The position numbers were made by a program, and so were the translations under genes. Below, in pieces: positions 43,370-55,300 of a DNA stretch of 64,000 nucleotides; positions within the stretch are counted from its first letter, which is position 1; each line of letters starts with the position of its first letter. The stretch lies in assembly GCF_024648825.1 (NCBI RefSeq), contig NZ_JANBBE010000003.1, positions 372,001-436,000 of the forward strand, written 5' to 3'. The notes below the pieces were generated by a model, which saw only the letters and a list, made by a program, of their open reading frames with translations, did no database searches and was not told where the DNA came from. Origin of the DNA: Lentzea californiensis (lineage in GTDB: Bacteria; Actinomycetota; Actinomycetes; Mycobacteriales; Pseudonocardiaceae).

Positions 43370-46300
43370 CTAATGCATCTGCACGTCCGGCTGCAGCCCT
43401 CCAGCCGGCTGGTACGGCCGGTAGGTGACCTGCCTGCCGTCCATCACCACCTCGACCTCGACGGTGTCGGGGAACGGCGGGCCCATCGGCCGCAGCAGCA
43501 CCGGCTCGTGGCCCTCCTGGTGGATCCGGACGTTGACGTTCTGCTGCGTCGCGATCAGGTGTCCGAGCAGGTCACGGGCGTTGGTCCAGCCGCTGTTCTC
43601 GGCGGCGTCGGCGTGCATGTGCCAGTTCTGGTTCTCCACCAGCGCCCCGTACAGGTGGCCCTGGTGCATCGGCCTGCCGACGGAGTAGTCCGCCACGGCC
43701 TTGGTCACGGCCTGGTGACCGGCGGCCAGCCCGACGACCTGCCGGCGCAGCGTCACCGGATCGACCCCGCGGGCCTGGCCGACGACCGCGTACAGGCCGT
43801 TGGCGGTGACCGGCGGCGTGGGCTGGCGGACCAGCAGGTCCTCGTTGAGGAACCGCAGCTGACGGCGCGCGGTGCTCACGTGGTCGGACGCCACCAGCCC
43901 GTGGGCCGCGACGACCTTCTGGTCCTTCTGGATGCCCGCCTGCAGCTGCTCGAACGGCGCGGGCATCGGTGCGGACACCGCCGGGTTCATCCGGTTCTTC
44001 TGCGGCGCGCCGAGCTGGGTCTTGACCTTGGCCGGCGGGTTCCACGTGGTCGTGGTCTGCCCGTTGGCCGGGGGCAGGAACGGCTCCACGGTCGAGTGCG
44101 GCCCGGTGGCGAGGCGTTCGCGCTCGTCGGCGAACTTGGTGCCCGCCTTGGAGGACTTGCCGTCGAGGAACCGCTCCGACACGTTCGGCAGCGCGGTGTG
44201 CGACTGCGGCAGCTTGCCGTCCTTGATCAGCCCGTAGGCGATCCTGGACAGGTCGGTGCCGGTGTCGCCCGCCACGAAGTCGGTCGTGAACGCCTGGCCG
44301 CGCACCGGGTGCCGGTTGTTCTGGACGTCCACCTTGGCGCGTTCGGTGGCGGCGTCCATGTCCGCGGCGTCGGCCGGGGTGTGCAGCTTGGCGAGCTCCG
44401 CGGCGTAGAACCGGTTGAGCGACTGGCCCAGCTGCCCGAACTCCGCCTGGCCCTCGCCGAAGCGCACCTTCGGCTCCGCCAGCGGCACGAGGCCGTCGAC
44501 GAACAGGTTCGGCTCCGGCGTGTAGGGCAGCAACGGGTGGATGCCCTGCTGGTTGCGGCGCGCCTGCATGTCCGCGTCGATCACCTGCACGAACCGTTCG
44601 TGGAAGTCCGGCTCGGCGAGTTTCGCCCGCAGGGCCTCCTTCTGCGCGTCCGTGGTCTTCGAGTCGCCGTCGATGCGCGCGAGGACGTCGGCGTGCAGCT
44701 GCTCCGGAGTGACGGCGACCCGGTATCCGCCGCCGATCATCAGCGGCCGCGACGGGTCGCCGGCGTCGTCGCCGACCGTGCCGTCGACGAGCTGCGTGAC
44801 GTGGTCGAAGACGTGCCCGCCCTGCCGCGTCGTGCGGTCGCCCGCGTCGAAGTCCATGACCGCGACGTACGGGTGCGTGCCGGTGGCCGCCAGGGCGGTC
44901 ACCGCGAACACGTGCGCGTCGCTGTCCAGCGTGGCGTTGCGGGTCTCGCCGAACTTGAAGCCCTTGGGGCCGTGCGGAACGCTCACCAGCGCGACCGGTT
45001 CCGCGCGGCCGTTCACCGCCGGGGTCGCGGCGGCGATCCCGGCGTCGATCTCCGCCTGCGTCGCGCCGTTCACGCCGAGCACGAACGCCACACGGCCGTC
45101 CATGTCCTGCGTGCCGGCCATGACGCCGTCGATCACATTGTCGAGCTGGTCGAGCTCGCTCGCCCGCACGATCATGCTGACCACGAACGACGGCTTCTCG
45201 TTCGCGTCGATGCTCTCCTGCGTCCGCCGCAGGTAGTTCTCCGCGGTGATCTGCGTGAGCGGGTGTCCCTGTGCCAGGTTCTCGTAGGCCGAGTTGTGCA
45301 CGCCGTTCTCGTTGAACGGCGTGGCCTCCGGCTCGGTCATCTCGACCTCGGTGTCCTCGATGGACAGCTCGGCGAGGTCCTCGCGGGTGCGCTTGACGGC
45401 GTCCCCGGCCGGGTCGGCAGGCAGGTGCTCGTTGCCGCGCTTCGGCATGTTCGGCGGAGGCAGCTCGGAGCGTTCGTCCGCGGTGGGCTGCGGCGGGTTG
45501 TGCGTCTGCAGCGCGGCCATCCGGTCGGAGACCAGCTGCAGGTGGCGCGGCTTGAGCCTCGCGTCCGCCGCGTCGATGCCCTGCGTCATGGGGGAGTTGT
45601 CGTTGACGACGCGTCCCCTGCCGTCCTGGTGCTGGAAGATCGGCTTGACGTCGCCGGTCTCCAGGTACTCGTCGCGCAGGCCGAGGAAGTGCCCGACCTC
45701 GTGCGCCAGGCGCCGCGAGTCGGTGTCCGCCGGCCAGGTGAGCTGGTTGGCCCGCGCGCCGGGCTCGTTCGTGACGTTGACCGTGGCGTGCGCGTCGGCG
45801 GGGTTGTCGGTGAACTCGACCGTGACGTGGAACTGCTCGCCGTCGGGCAGCTTGTAGCCCTGGTTGAAAAGCTCCTCGACACCCGCGCGGGTGCGGTCCT
45901 GGACGTCGGCGGTGCCGTTGTTCAGGTGCAGCCGGACGGTGAAGTCGCGCACCGGTACGCCGTCGACGTCCAGCACGCGGTTGTCGTAGGCGATCGGGCC
46001 GCGCCAGGCCTTCATGGAGATGCCGTGCGGGCCGACCTTGGTGGAGTCGAGGACACCGCCGTCCTCGCCGCGCACCCAGCTGGTGGCCGGGGTCGTGGCG
46101 CGGACGTCCGCGATCGCCTGTGAGGACACGGGGTTCTGCGGATCGAACCACGCCGCACTGGTCTCCGTGCTGTGCAGTGGGCTCGGGTCGGCCGGCGGCG
46201 TGTGGGACACGGGCGCGTCCACCGGGGGAGCGGACGGCGCCGGGTCGTCGTCGACCATGCCGTCGCCCTGCAGGTGCTGCTTGAGCTCGGTGACCAGCTC

Positions 46301-49300
46301 CGGCGTCACCTCGACGCCCAGCGCCGCGCCGAGTTCCGCGCTGTTGTCCGTGACGGCCCGGGTGAAGGCCTCGGGGCTGACGAGCCCGTCCGGGACGAGC
46401 ATCGACTTGGCCAGCACCTGGTGCACCCAGAGCGCCTGGCTGTAGGAGTCGGGGCCGTAGACCGCGATCTCACCGATCGAGTCGGACAGCGGCGGCGCGC
46501 CCATCACGTCGACGAGCGCGGTCTCCTGGGCGAAGTTGAACGCCCGGTTGTAGCCCTTCTCGTGGTTGAAGATCTCGGAGGCGATCTTGGCGGGGTCCGC
46601 CGCGAACGTCGGGCTGCCCTCGAGGGTGTTCCACAGCTGGTGCGACCAGTCGTCGAACTTCCCGGGGCCGTGCTCGCCGGCGAACGCCTCGATCTGCTCG
46701 CTCTCGATGACCGGCCGCTTGAACTCCTCGTTGAACGCCCTGGTGACGGCCTCCAGGCCGTGCTGGTCGATCAACGCCGCGACCTCGCCGGAACGGGAGT
46801 GCAGGACCACCGAGGCACGCAGCAGGTCCAGGCCCGCCTTGTGGTCCAGGTACTTCTGCGGGTTCCCCTTGAACTCCGCCTCCACCTGCTTCATCAGCGG
46901 GCCGGCGTTCTCCATGGCGTCGTCGGTCAGCGCCACGAGCTGCTTCTCGGCCTCGGGACGCGGTGCGGGAGCCGACGGCGGCACGGGCTCGGCGGCCGGT
47001 GCCGGATCGTCGTCCACCATGCCGTCGCCCTGCAGGTGTTCCTTCAGCTCGGTGATCAGCTCCGGCGTCACCTCGACGCCCAGTGCCGCGCCGAGTTCCG
47101 GGCTGTTGTCGGTGACGGCCTGGGTGAACGCCTCGGGGCTCACGATCGCGTCGGACGGGATGACCTTCGCGTCGCCCAGCACCTTCTGCACCCAGAGCGC
47201 CTGGCTGTAGGAGTCGGTGCCGTAGAGCGGGGTGGTCGCGATGGAGTCCGCGAGCGGCGGCGCGCCGACCAGGTCCGCGAACGCCGTCTCCTGCGCGAAG
47301 TTCGTGCCGCGGTTGTAGCCCTTGTCGTGGTTGAAGACCTCGGCGGCGACCTTGTCCGGGTCTGCGGCGTAGGACGGCGTGTTGCCGATGGTGTCCCACA
47401 TCCGGTGGGCCCAGCCGTCGAACGCGGTCCGGCTCTCCGGGGTGCTGAGGTCACCGAACTGGGCCAGCTGCGCCGTCTCGATGATCGGGCGGCCGAACTC
47501 CTTGTTGAACGCCCGCGCGACCTTCTCGACGCCGTGCCGCTGGATCAGCGTGGCGACGTCGGCGGTCCTGGTGTCGAGCACGACCGAGGCCCGCAGCAGG
47601 TCGAGACCCGCCTGGGACTGCACGTACCTGCCGGAGTCGGAACTCAGCGCCGTCTCCACCTGCCTGGCGAGCGGCGAGGCGTTCGTCATCGCGTCCGCCG
47701 TCAGCGCCTTGAGGTGGCTCGCCACCACGACGTCCGGCACGCTCGCCGGCGCCTGCGTGCCGATGCCGGTGTCGGCGGTGCCGGTGGTGGAGGGCGCGTT
47801 CGGCGGCTGCGGTGCCGAACGGGTGCTGGTCGCGGAGACCATGCCCTGCTCCTGCAGTTCCGCGGTCAGCTCGGCGATCTTCGCGTCGGTCAGCGTGACC
47901 TTCAGCGCGTCCCCGAGCACCCCGCGGTTGTCCGTGACCGCCTGGGTGAACACCTCGGAGCTGACGACCTGGCGCGGCGGGATGACCTGCGCGTTGCCGA
48001 GGACCGTCTGCACCCACATCGCCTGGTCGTCGAGGTCCGTGCCCCAGACCGCCGTGTCGGCGATGGCCTCGGTCAGCGCCGGCGGCGGGATGATCTCGGC
48101 GAGGGCGGCGTCCTGGGCCATGTTGAACCCGCGGTTGTAGCCCTTGTCGTGGTTGAAGAGGTCCGCGACCTTGTCCGCGTCGGCCTTCAGGGCGTCGGAC
48201 TCCCGGACGGTGTTCCACAGCTGGTGCGCCCACTCGTCGAACTTGGCGCGGTTGCCCGGGTCGCCCAGGTCGGCGAACTGCGCGAGCTGCGCGTCCTCGA
48301 CGTAGGGCCGCTCGAACGCCTTGTTGAACGACGCCGCGACCTCGTTCACGCCGTGCGTCGTGATCAGCTCGGCGATCTGGTCGGTCCTGGTGTCGAGCAC
48401 GACCGAGGCGTGCAGCAGGTGCAGGCCGGCCTCGGACTGCACGAACCTGCCTGGGTCGTCCTTCAGCCTGGCCTCGACGGACTTCGCGAAGTCCGGGGCG
48501 TTCGCCATCGCGTCGGCGGTCAGCGCCTCGATCCGGTCGTCGACCTCGGTCCGCGCCGGAGCGCTGCCCGACTCGTCCACAGTGGACGGAGCGGGAGGCT
48601 GCGGTGCCGGACGGGTCTGCACCTCACCGCTCGACGAGGCCTCGCTGGACGAGGACGCCTCGGCGGGCGGCGCGGACCTGGACACCGGGGGAGCCGGAGG
48701 GGCGGGCGGGGGCGGCGGAGCGGACGACGCCGTGGTCGTCGACGCCGGGGTGTTGAACTCGGCGATCTTCTGGTCGACCGCCGCCTTCCTGTCCCACCAC
48801 TCCTGCTGCCGCCGGTCGGCCTCCCTGCGGGCGTCGTTGAGCTTCGTCTCGGCGTCCCTGACGAGGGCTTCCTGCTCCGCGCGGCCGGTGGCGATCCGGT
48901 CGGCGGCCTGGTCGTGCGCGGCCTTGGCGGCGAGGCGGTCGGCCTGAGCCTGCGCCACCACCTGCTCCTGCACGAGGACGTCCGCACGCCGGGCGGTCGC
49001 TTCCGCCCGCAGGCCGCCGATCGCGGCGTTGGCGGCGTCCAGCTCGCGCTGGGCCTCCCGCATCGCGGTCTGCGTGTCGCTGAACGTGCTCTCCGCCGTC
49101 CTCAGCGCGGACTGGGCGTCCGCGCGCGCCTTGCGCGCGGTGTCGACCTGGCCCTGCAGTGCGGCGTTGTCCGGCGCCGCGGCGAGCCGGTCCTCGAGCC
49201 CCTTCAGCGTCTTCGCCTTGGCCTCGACGTCCGACTTCGCGTCGTCCAGCTCGAACTGCGCGGTCATCGCGAGCGCCCCGAGGGCACCGACCTTGGGAGA

Positions 49301-52300
49301 CAGCTCGTTGATGGCGTCGAGCGTGCGCGCGGCCTCCAGACGGGCGGTCTCCGCCTTGGCCTCCAGGTCCGCGAGGGTCGCCTGCTCGGCGAGGTGCGCC
49401 TCGATCGCGTTGTTGTAGTCGATCTGGGCCGGGGTGAAGGCGAAGTCGTTCCTGGCCGACACCGCGGCCGAGGTGTTGATCACCTGCTGCGCCTCGTGCC
49501 GCCGGGTGTCGACGTCGACCTCCGCGGTGCGCCAGGCGTCCGCGGCGGACTTGACCTCGGCCTGGGCGGCCGTCAGCTCGGGGCTGAGGTCCTTGCCCAG
49601 CACGGACTGCGCGTCCGCGACGGGCATGCGGACCGCGGCCGAGTTCGGCACGGACAGGTCGACGACGGCGGTCCTGCCGCCGATCGTGGCGACCACGCGG
49701 TACTCGACGCCGAACTGCACCAGGCCGGTCGTGGCCTTCGGCTTGAGGTTGTTGACCTTGTTGTCGGTCTGGCCGCCGGAGTTCGCCGTGGAGTCCTCGG
49801 CGGCGTGCCGCAGCTCGACGCCGCTCGTCGCGACCGCGACGTTGTCGCGCGGGTCGGTGTTCTGCTTGATGCCCGCGCCACCGGTCGCGAGACCGACGGA
49901 CACGTCACCGCTCTCGGTGACCTTCGAGTCCGTGCTGGTCGAGGTGACCTGCGACTTCGGGTTCTCCAGCGCCACACCGTCGCTGAGCGCGTTCAGCGAC
50001 GGGTCGACCAGCTTGGCGTAGACCTTGACGTCCGCGTCCTGCCCGAACGTCAGCGCGGCCTCGTGCAGGCCCGGCACGCTCAGCGGGCCGGACAGCATCG
50101 ACGGCAGGTGCGGCTGCAGGTTCTCCGGGCTCAGCGTGGACAGCAGGCTGTTGAGCGAGCCGGTGCCCTTGCCGGTCAGGCCCTTCCCGGCGCCCGCCTC
50201 CTTGAGCGCGTCGATCGCCGCCGCGCGCAGGTCCTGGGTGCCGCGCAGGTTCTCCACCGACGCGCCCGCCGGGAGCGCGGGAGTGCTGCCCTGGCGCCAG
50301 TCCGTGACGGCCTGCGCGGTGCCCTGGCCGGCGCCACGCGAGTGCTGCTCCTTGGTGTAGGGCTGCGGTGCGGTCGCGCCGCCGACCTTCTGGTTGTCCG
50401 CGTGCAGGCGGACGGTCATCTCCTGCGGGCCGCTCTTGGCCTTCGCGATCTCCTTGTCGCCCTTTTCGACGACGAGCTCGAACTCGATCGGCACGCTGTA
50501 GCGCGCCGCCGGTCCGCTGCCCGCGCGGAAACTCGCGAACTGGTCGGTCGTCGAGGTGCTGACCGAGCTGCTCTTCGACTGGCCGATGTTCGCCGCGGCC
50601 GCCACGCCGGCGGTACCGGAGACGTTCGGGTTCGCGCTGCCCGGCGCGGCGAGTCCCGGTGCCTTCAGCCCGAGAGCCCAGCCGGTGCCGCGGCCCTGGC
50701 CGTCGGTGACCTTGTGCGAGCCGGAGATCGTCGATTCCATCTCGACGCCGTCGTTGACGACGTTCTGGAACTGCGGCGTGCCCGCCTTGGCCCGCAACGT
50801 GACCTGGTAGGAGTCCTTGCCGAACGTGCCGGGCTGGTGCACCAGCAGCGGCACACCGCCGTCCAGCGCGCTGTCGATCATCGCCTTGACGCTGGCCGGC
50901 GAGCTGAAGTCGACCAGGCGCTGCAGGTTGCTCATCGAGTCGTCGAGCACCGAGTCCGGCAGCAGTGAACCGCCGAAGCGCTTCGTCGTCTTCGAGTTGA
51001 CCTGCTCCGACAGCTTGGCGACCACGTCCGTCAGGTCCGGCACGCTCTCCACAGTGGACAGACCGAGCGCGCCCGGCTCGTCCTTCGCCACCGTCGCCGG
51101 CGGCGCCATCTCCGGGAAGTCCGGCTTGTCCACGTCCGGCTGCACGTCGGGCAACAGGCCCATGTCCCGCGCGACGTCCTCGGTCACCCGCACGAACACG
51201 GAGTTCGGCAGGGTCACGGTGGCGCCCTCGGACCTGGGCGTGCTGCCGCGCAGGAAGTTCGCCGCCCGGCTCTCGCCGACCACGGTGACGTCGGCGTCGA
51301 GCTGCACCAGCACGGTGCGGCCGCCCGCGGGCGTCACGTGGTTGCGGTCGTGGCTGCCGCCGACCTCCTTGCCCGACGACTTCGAGTCGGACCACGGCGT
51401 GATCTTGCCGGCCACCGCTACGCCACCGGCACCGCTGGCGGGCGTGGGCTCACCGGCGGGCGGGGCGGGGTCGTTCGGCTTGATCGGCACGTTGATGCCG
51501 CCGGTGATGTCGACCGCCCTGCCGGTGGACGACGACTGGGCCGCCTTGTACCCACCGGTGCTGGCGTTCTCGGTGGCGGTGTTGTCCGAGATGGACACGA
51601 TCTTCGGGTTGCTCAGCCCGAACTTCACGCCGATCGCGCCGGTCCGGTCGGTGACGCGCCGGTCGTACTTGAGGCCCTGCTCCTGGACGCCGGTCTCGGT
51701 CAGCGTGCGCAGGTTCGCCTTGATGTTCTCCGGGGAGAACATCTTGTCGATCTGCGCCCGGGACGCGGTGCCCGGCACGGTGAGCGCCGAGTCGCCGCCC
51801 GCCGCGCGGTTGAGCGCGTTGATGGCCTGGTCCCGCAACGCGGTCGTGTTCGCCACGGCCTCCACGTGCAGGAAGTCCGGTGCCTTCTCCCCGGTCCTGG
51901 TGCTGAGGAGCTTCTTGACCGACGGCGCGTCCTTCAGCGTCCTCAGCTCCGGCTTGCCGGGCTCGAAACCCTTGCCGGGGTTGGCGTCCAGCGTGGAGCT
52001 GTCGGACACCCAGAGGTTGACCTCGCCCTTGATGGGGGCGAGCTTGCCGTCGCCGGTCTTCGCGACCGTGGTCTGCTCCGGCGCGTGGTAACCGGGAGCG
52101 CCGGGCACGATCCGCCGCACCCAGGCCCGCGGCCGGGTGAAGGTGGTGATCTCGACCTCGAACTCGACGTCACCGCGGAACACCTGGGCGTTCGGGCTGC
52201 CGACGCTGAGCGAGGTGCTGTTGACCGTGGGACCGGCGGTGGTCTTGTCGGTCCACGAGTGGTTGTACTTGACGCCCGCCTGCGGGGTCGGCGTCAGCTT

Positions 52301-55300
52301 GGCGACGCTGGTCTGGCCGGGGATCGCGACCTTGCCCTCGATGCCGCCGCTCCAGCCCTTGGTGGTGCTGGAGGAGCTGTCGAGCTTCGGGCCGGTCGAC
52401 GACGCGTCGCGGACGTTGCGCGCGTCGGCCTGACCGAGGTGCTTCGGGTCGGAGACCTTGGCCTTGACCGTGATGTTGACGTAGGTGTTGGTGGACTTGC
52501 TGCTGTTCTTCAGCTGCACCTGGACGCCGGGACCCATGAGGCTGTCCATGTTGGTCCGCAACGCCGCGGGGGACAGCTGCGAGGTGAGCCTGCGCTGGTT
52601 CGCGAGCTGCTCGGCGACGTCGGCGAAGTTCTTGCCCTTGCCGCTGCGCGGGTTCGCCGTGGTGTCGTTCCAGTTCGGCAGGAACTTCGCGAGACCGGGA
52701 ACGTCCCGCAGGGCGTCCTCGACCTGCGTCTGGACCTCCGAGGCGACCTCGAACTCGCCGACCTTGGCGTTGCCCGCGGCGATCGCGTCGCCCATGTAGG
52801 GCGGCGGGAACTTCGTGCCCTTGTTCGACTCGTCGACGATCTTGGTGCGCGTGCCGTCCGGCGTCGGCAGCCCCATCTGACCCGCCTCGGGCAGGCCGAC
52901 GCGCAGGTACGTCGTGACGGGGACCTTGACGGTCTTGCCGCTCGGCGTGCGGACCTCGACCTCGGCGGTCACCTTGTACAGGCCCGTGTCGCCCTTGAGC
53001 TGGATGCCGCTCTTGTGCGCGGTGTTGATGCCCGCGTTGACGTTCTCCGCGATGCGCGCGGAGTAGCCGGCCGTGACGCCGGCCTGGCCGCCCACCACGT
53101 TCGGCAGACCGGCGTTGAAGCCGACGCCGGCGGTGATGTCGCCACCGGACTTGGTCGTCGAGGACACACCACTGCTGTGCGCGGAGGTCTCGTGCAGGCG
53201 GAGCTGGCCGGTGCCGAGCGTGCCGACGAGCTGCGCGGTCTGCAGCGTGGCCTTCATCTGCACCGCGGCGCCCTTGCCGGCGTGCGGGCTGATCAGGTCC
53301 GGCGACGTCACGTAGGCGCCGCCGAGCATCGCACCGAGGTTGTTGCGGATCTCGGTGGGGCTCAGGAAGTTCTGCAGCGCCTCGCGGCCGGGTGCGCCGA
53401 TCTTGACGATCGACGGGTGGAGCTCGCGCGCCACCTCGGTGAACGCCTTCGCGGGGTTGTCGACCGACACCGCCTCGGGTGCGGGGTGCTCGAGCTTGGT
53501 GCCCCACTTGGCGCCCGGAGGCGTGACCTCGGCGGAGGTGTTGCCCGAGTTGGTGATCGTGGCGAGGTCGTTCGGGATCTGCAGCGTCACCTCGGTGCCG
53601 GTGCTGACCGAGGCGACGGGCCTGATCCCGCCGCTGGGGTCGGCCAGCGTGATGTCGTAGGTGACGTTCACGGTGGCCTGCGTCGACCCCTCGCCCGCGC
53701 GGATGATCCGCTGGTCGGTGAGCGACGACGACACGCCCTGCGACTGCGCCGGCGTGGCGAACTGCGCCTTGCCGCCGAGCGAGCCGTACGCGCCGAACCC
53801 GTTGCTGGCCGTGGCCGCGGCGCCGATGTCGTTGGCCGTCGCGACGGTGTGCGTGGCCGAGGACGAGTTGCCCGACTGGGCGGTCGCGTCGACCTTGACG
53901 CCCGGCGCGTCGACCGGGGCGACGTCCGTCTGCGCCTGCATGGTGGCGCGGATGTTCGCCTCGTACCAGGTGTTGCCGATCTTCACCTGGAAGTTGCGGC
54001 CCTTGTCCAGGAACGACTCGAAGTCGCCCTTGATCGCCTGCTGGATGCGGGCGGCGTCGGCGGGCTTCAGGTTGTCGATGGCACCCGTGACGTTCTCGGC
54101 GCCGCGGACGTCCGTCGGCGCGATCGTGCCCAGCGCCTTGTTGGTCTGGAAGAAGTCCGGCAGTGCCTGCGTGCCCGGCATGACCTGGCCGACGCCCTGC
54201 GGCGCGATCACGGTCATCGGGATGACCGGGTTCGGCGTGGAGGACGGCGGTGCCGGCCGCGTCTGCACGTCGGGCTCGGGCTCGGTCCACGCCGGGGCGC
54301 CCTGGGTGGACGGCGGCGCCTGCCGGGTCGGTGAGTCGTCGACGTCCATCGCGTCCGGGTCGTGCGGCGCGAAGGTCGACTTGCCGTTCGGGTTCGGCTC
54401 GGCCGTCAGGTGCAGCTCGGGAGCGGTCGAGTCGCCGGTGAACGGCTGCAGGGTCGCCGGCGCCTCGCCGGGACGGTGGATGACCACCGGCCGGTCGAGC
54501 TGGGTGGCCAGCAGGTGACCGGCCAGGTCCTCCGCCGCACGGGCCTTGACGTTGTCGGCGGCCTTCGCGTCCGCGTCGGCCTGGTCCTGCGCGGCGCGCT
54601 CCTGCGCGTCCAGTTCGGCGCCGGGCGTGCCCGTGTTGTCGACCGGGACGTGGGTGTTGCCGTCCTTCGGCTTGAAGCTGTCCGGGATGCGGGTCTGGGG
54701 CGTGGGGCCGGGTTCGACGAACGCGTTGACCAGGTGGCCGTTCTCCAGGCCGTGCTGCTGCCGGTACCGCGCGATCTTCGTGGTGATGTCGGTGGACGCG
54801 GCCGCGCCCTGGTCGATCGTCTGCCGGCGCAGGTCGCTCGCCGTCTGGACGTCGCCCTCCGAGGCCAGTGCCCGCTGCGCCGCGTCGAACAGGCCGTCCG
54901 GGCGCGGTGCCCCCGCGTACGGCAGGACGCCGTGCTCCAGCATGCCGAACGTGCGCGTGACGTTGCTGTTGTTGTCCGACAACGCCAGACCGACCATCGC
55001 GGCCATCTTCTGCTGCTTGGTCCTGGCGTCGATCGGCGGCAGCGCGGCTTCCTTGGCCGCCTTCTCCGCCTTCTTCAGCGCCGCCTTGGCCTTCTTCTCC
55101 TCGGGCGAGAGTGCGGGCGCCTTGCCCTTCCTGCCGCCCGTGGCCTTGGACGGACCGGCGGTGGCCGCCGGGGTCTGGGGAGGCAGTCCCGCGTCGATGC
55201 CGGACTGACCGGCGCCCAGCTTGATGTCGGCCGAGATCGCCTGGTTGAGCGTGTTCTTGTCCTGCCAGCCGAGCTTGCGCGCGTCCCCGTCGCTCGGCGT

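Noticed and set aside
46172..50968. Long plus-strand open frame (about 1,600 codons) opposite the giant gene, and similar ones at 43322-46123 and 51338-54334
   Set aside because: Shadow frames caused by extreme third-position GC in the real minus-strand gene; translations are low-complexity Arg/Val/Asp/Gly-rich and match no family.
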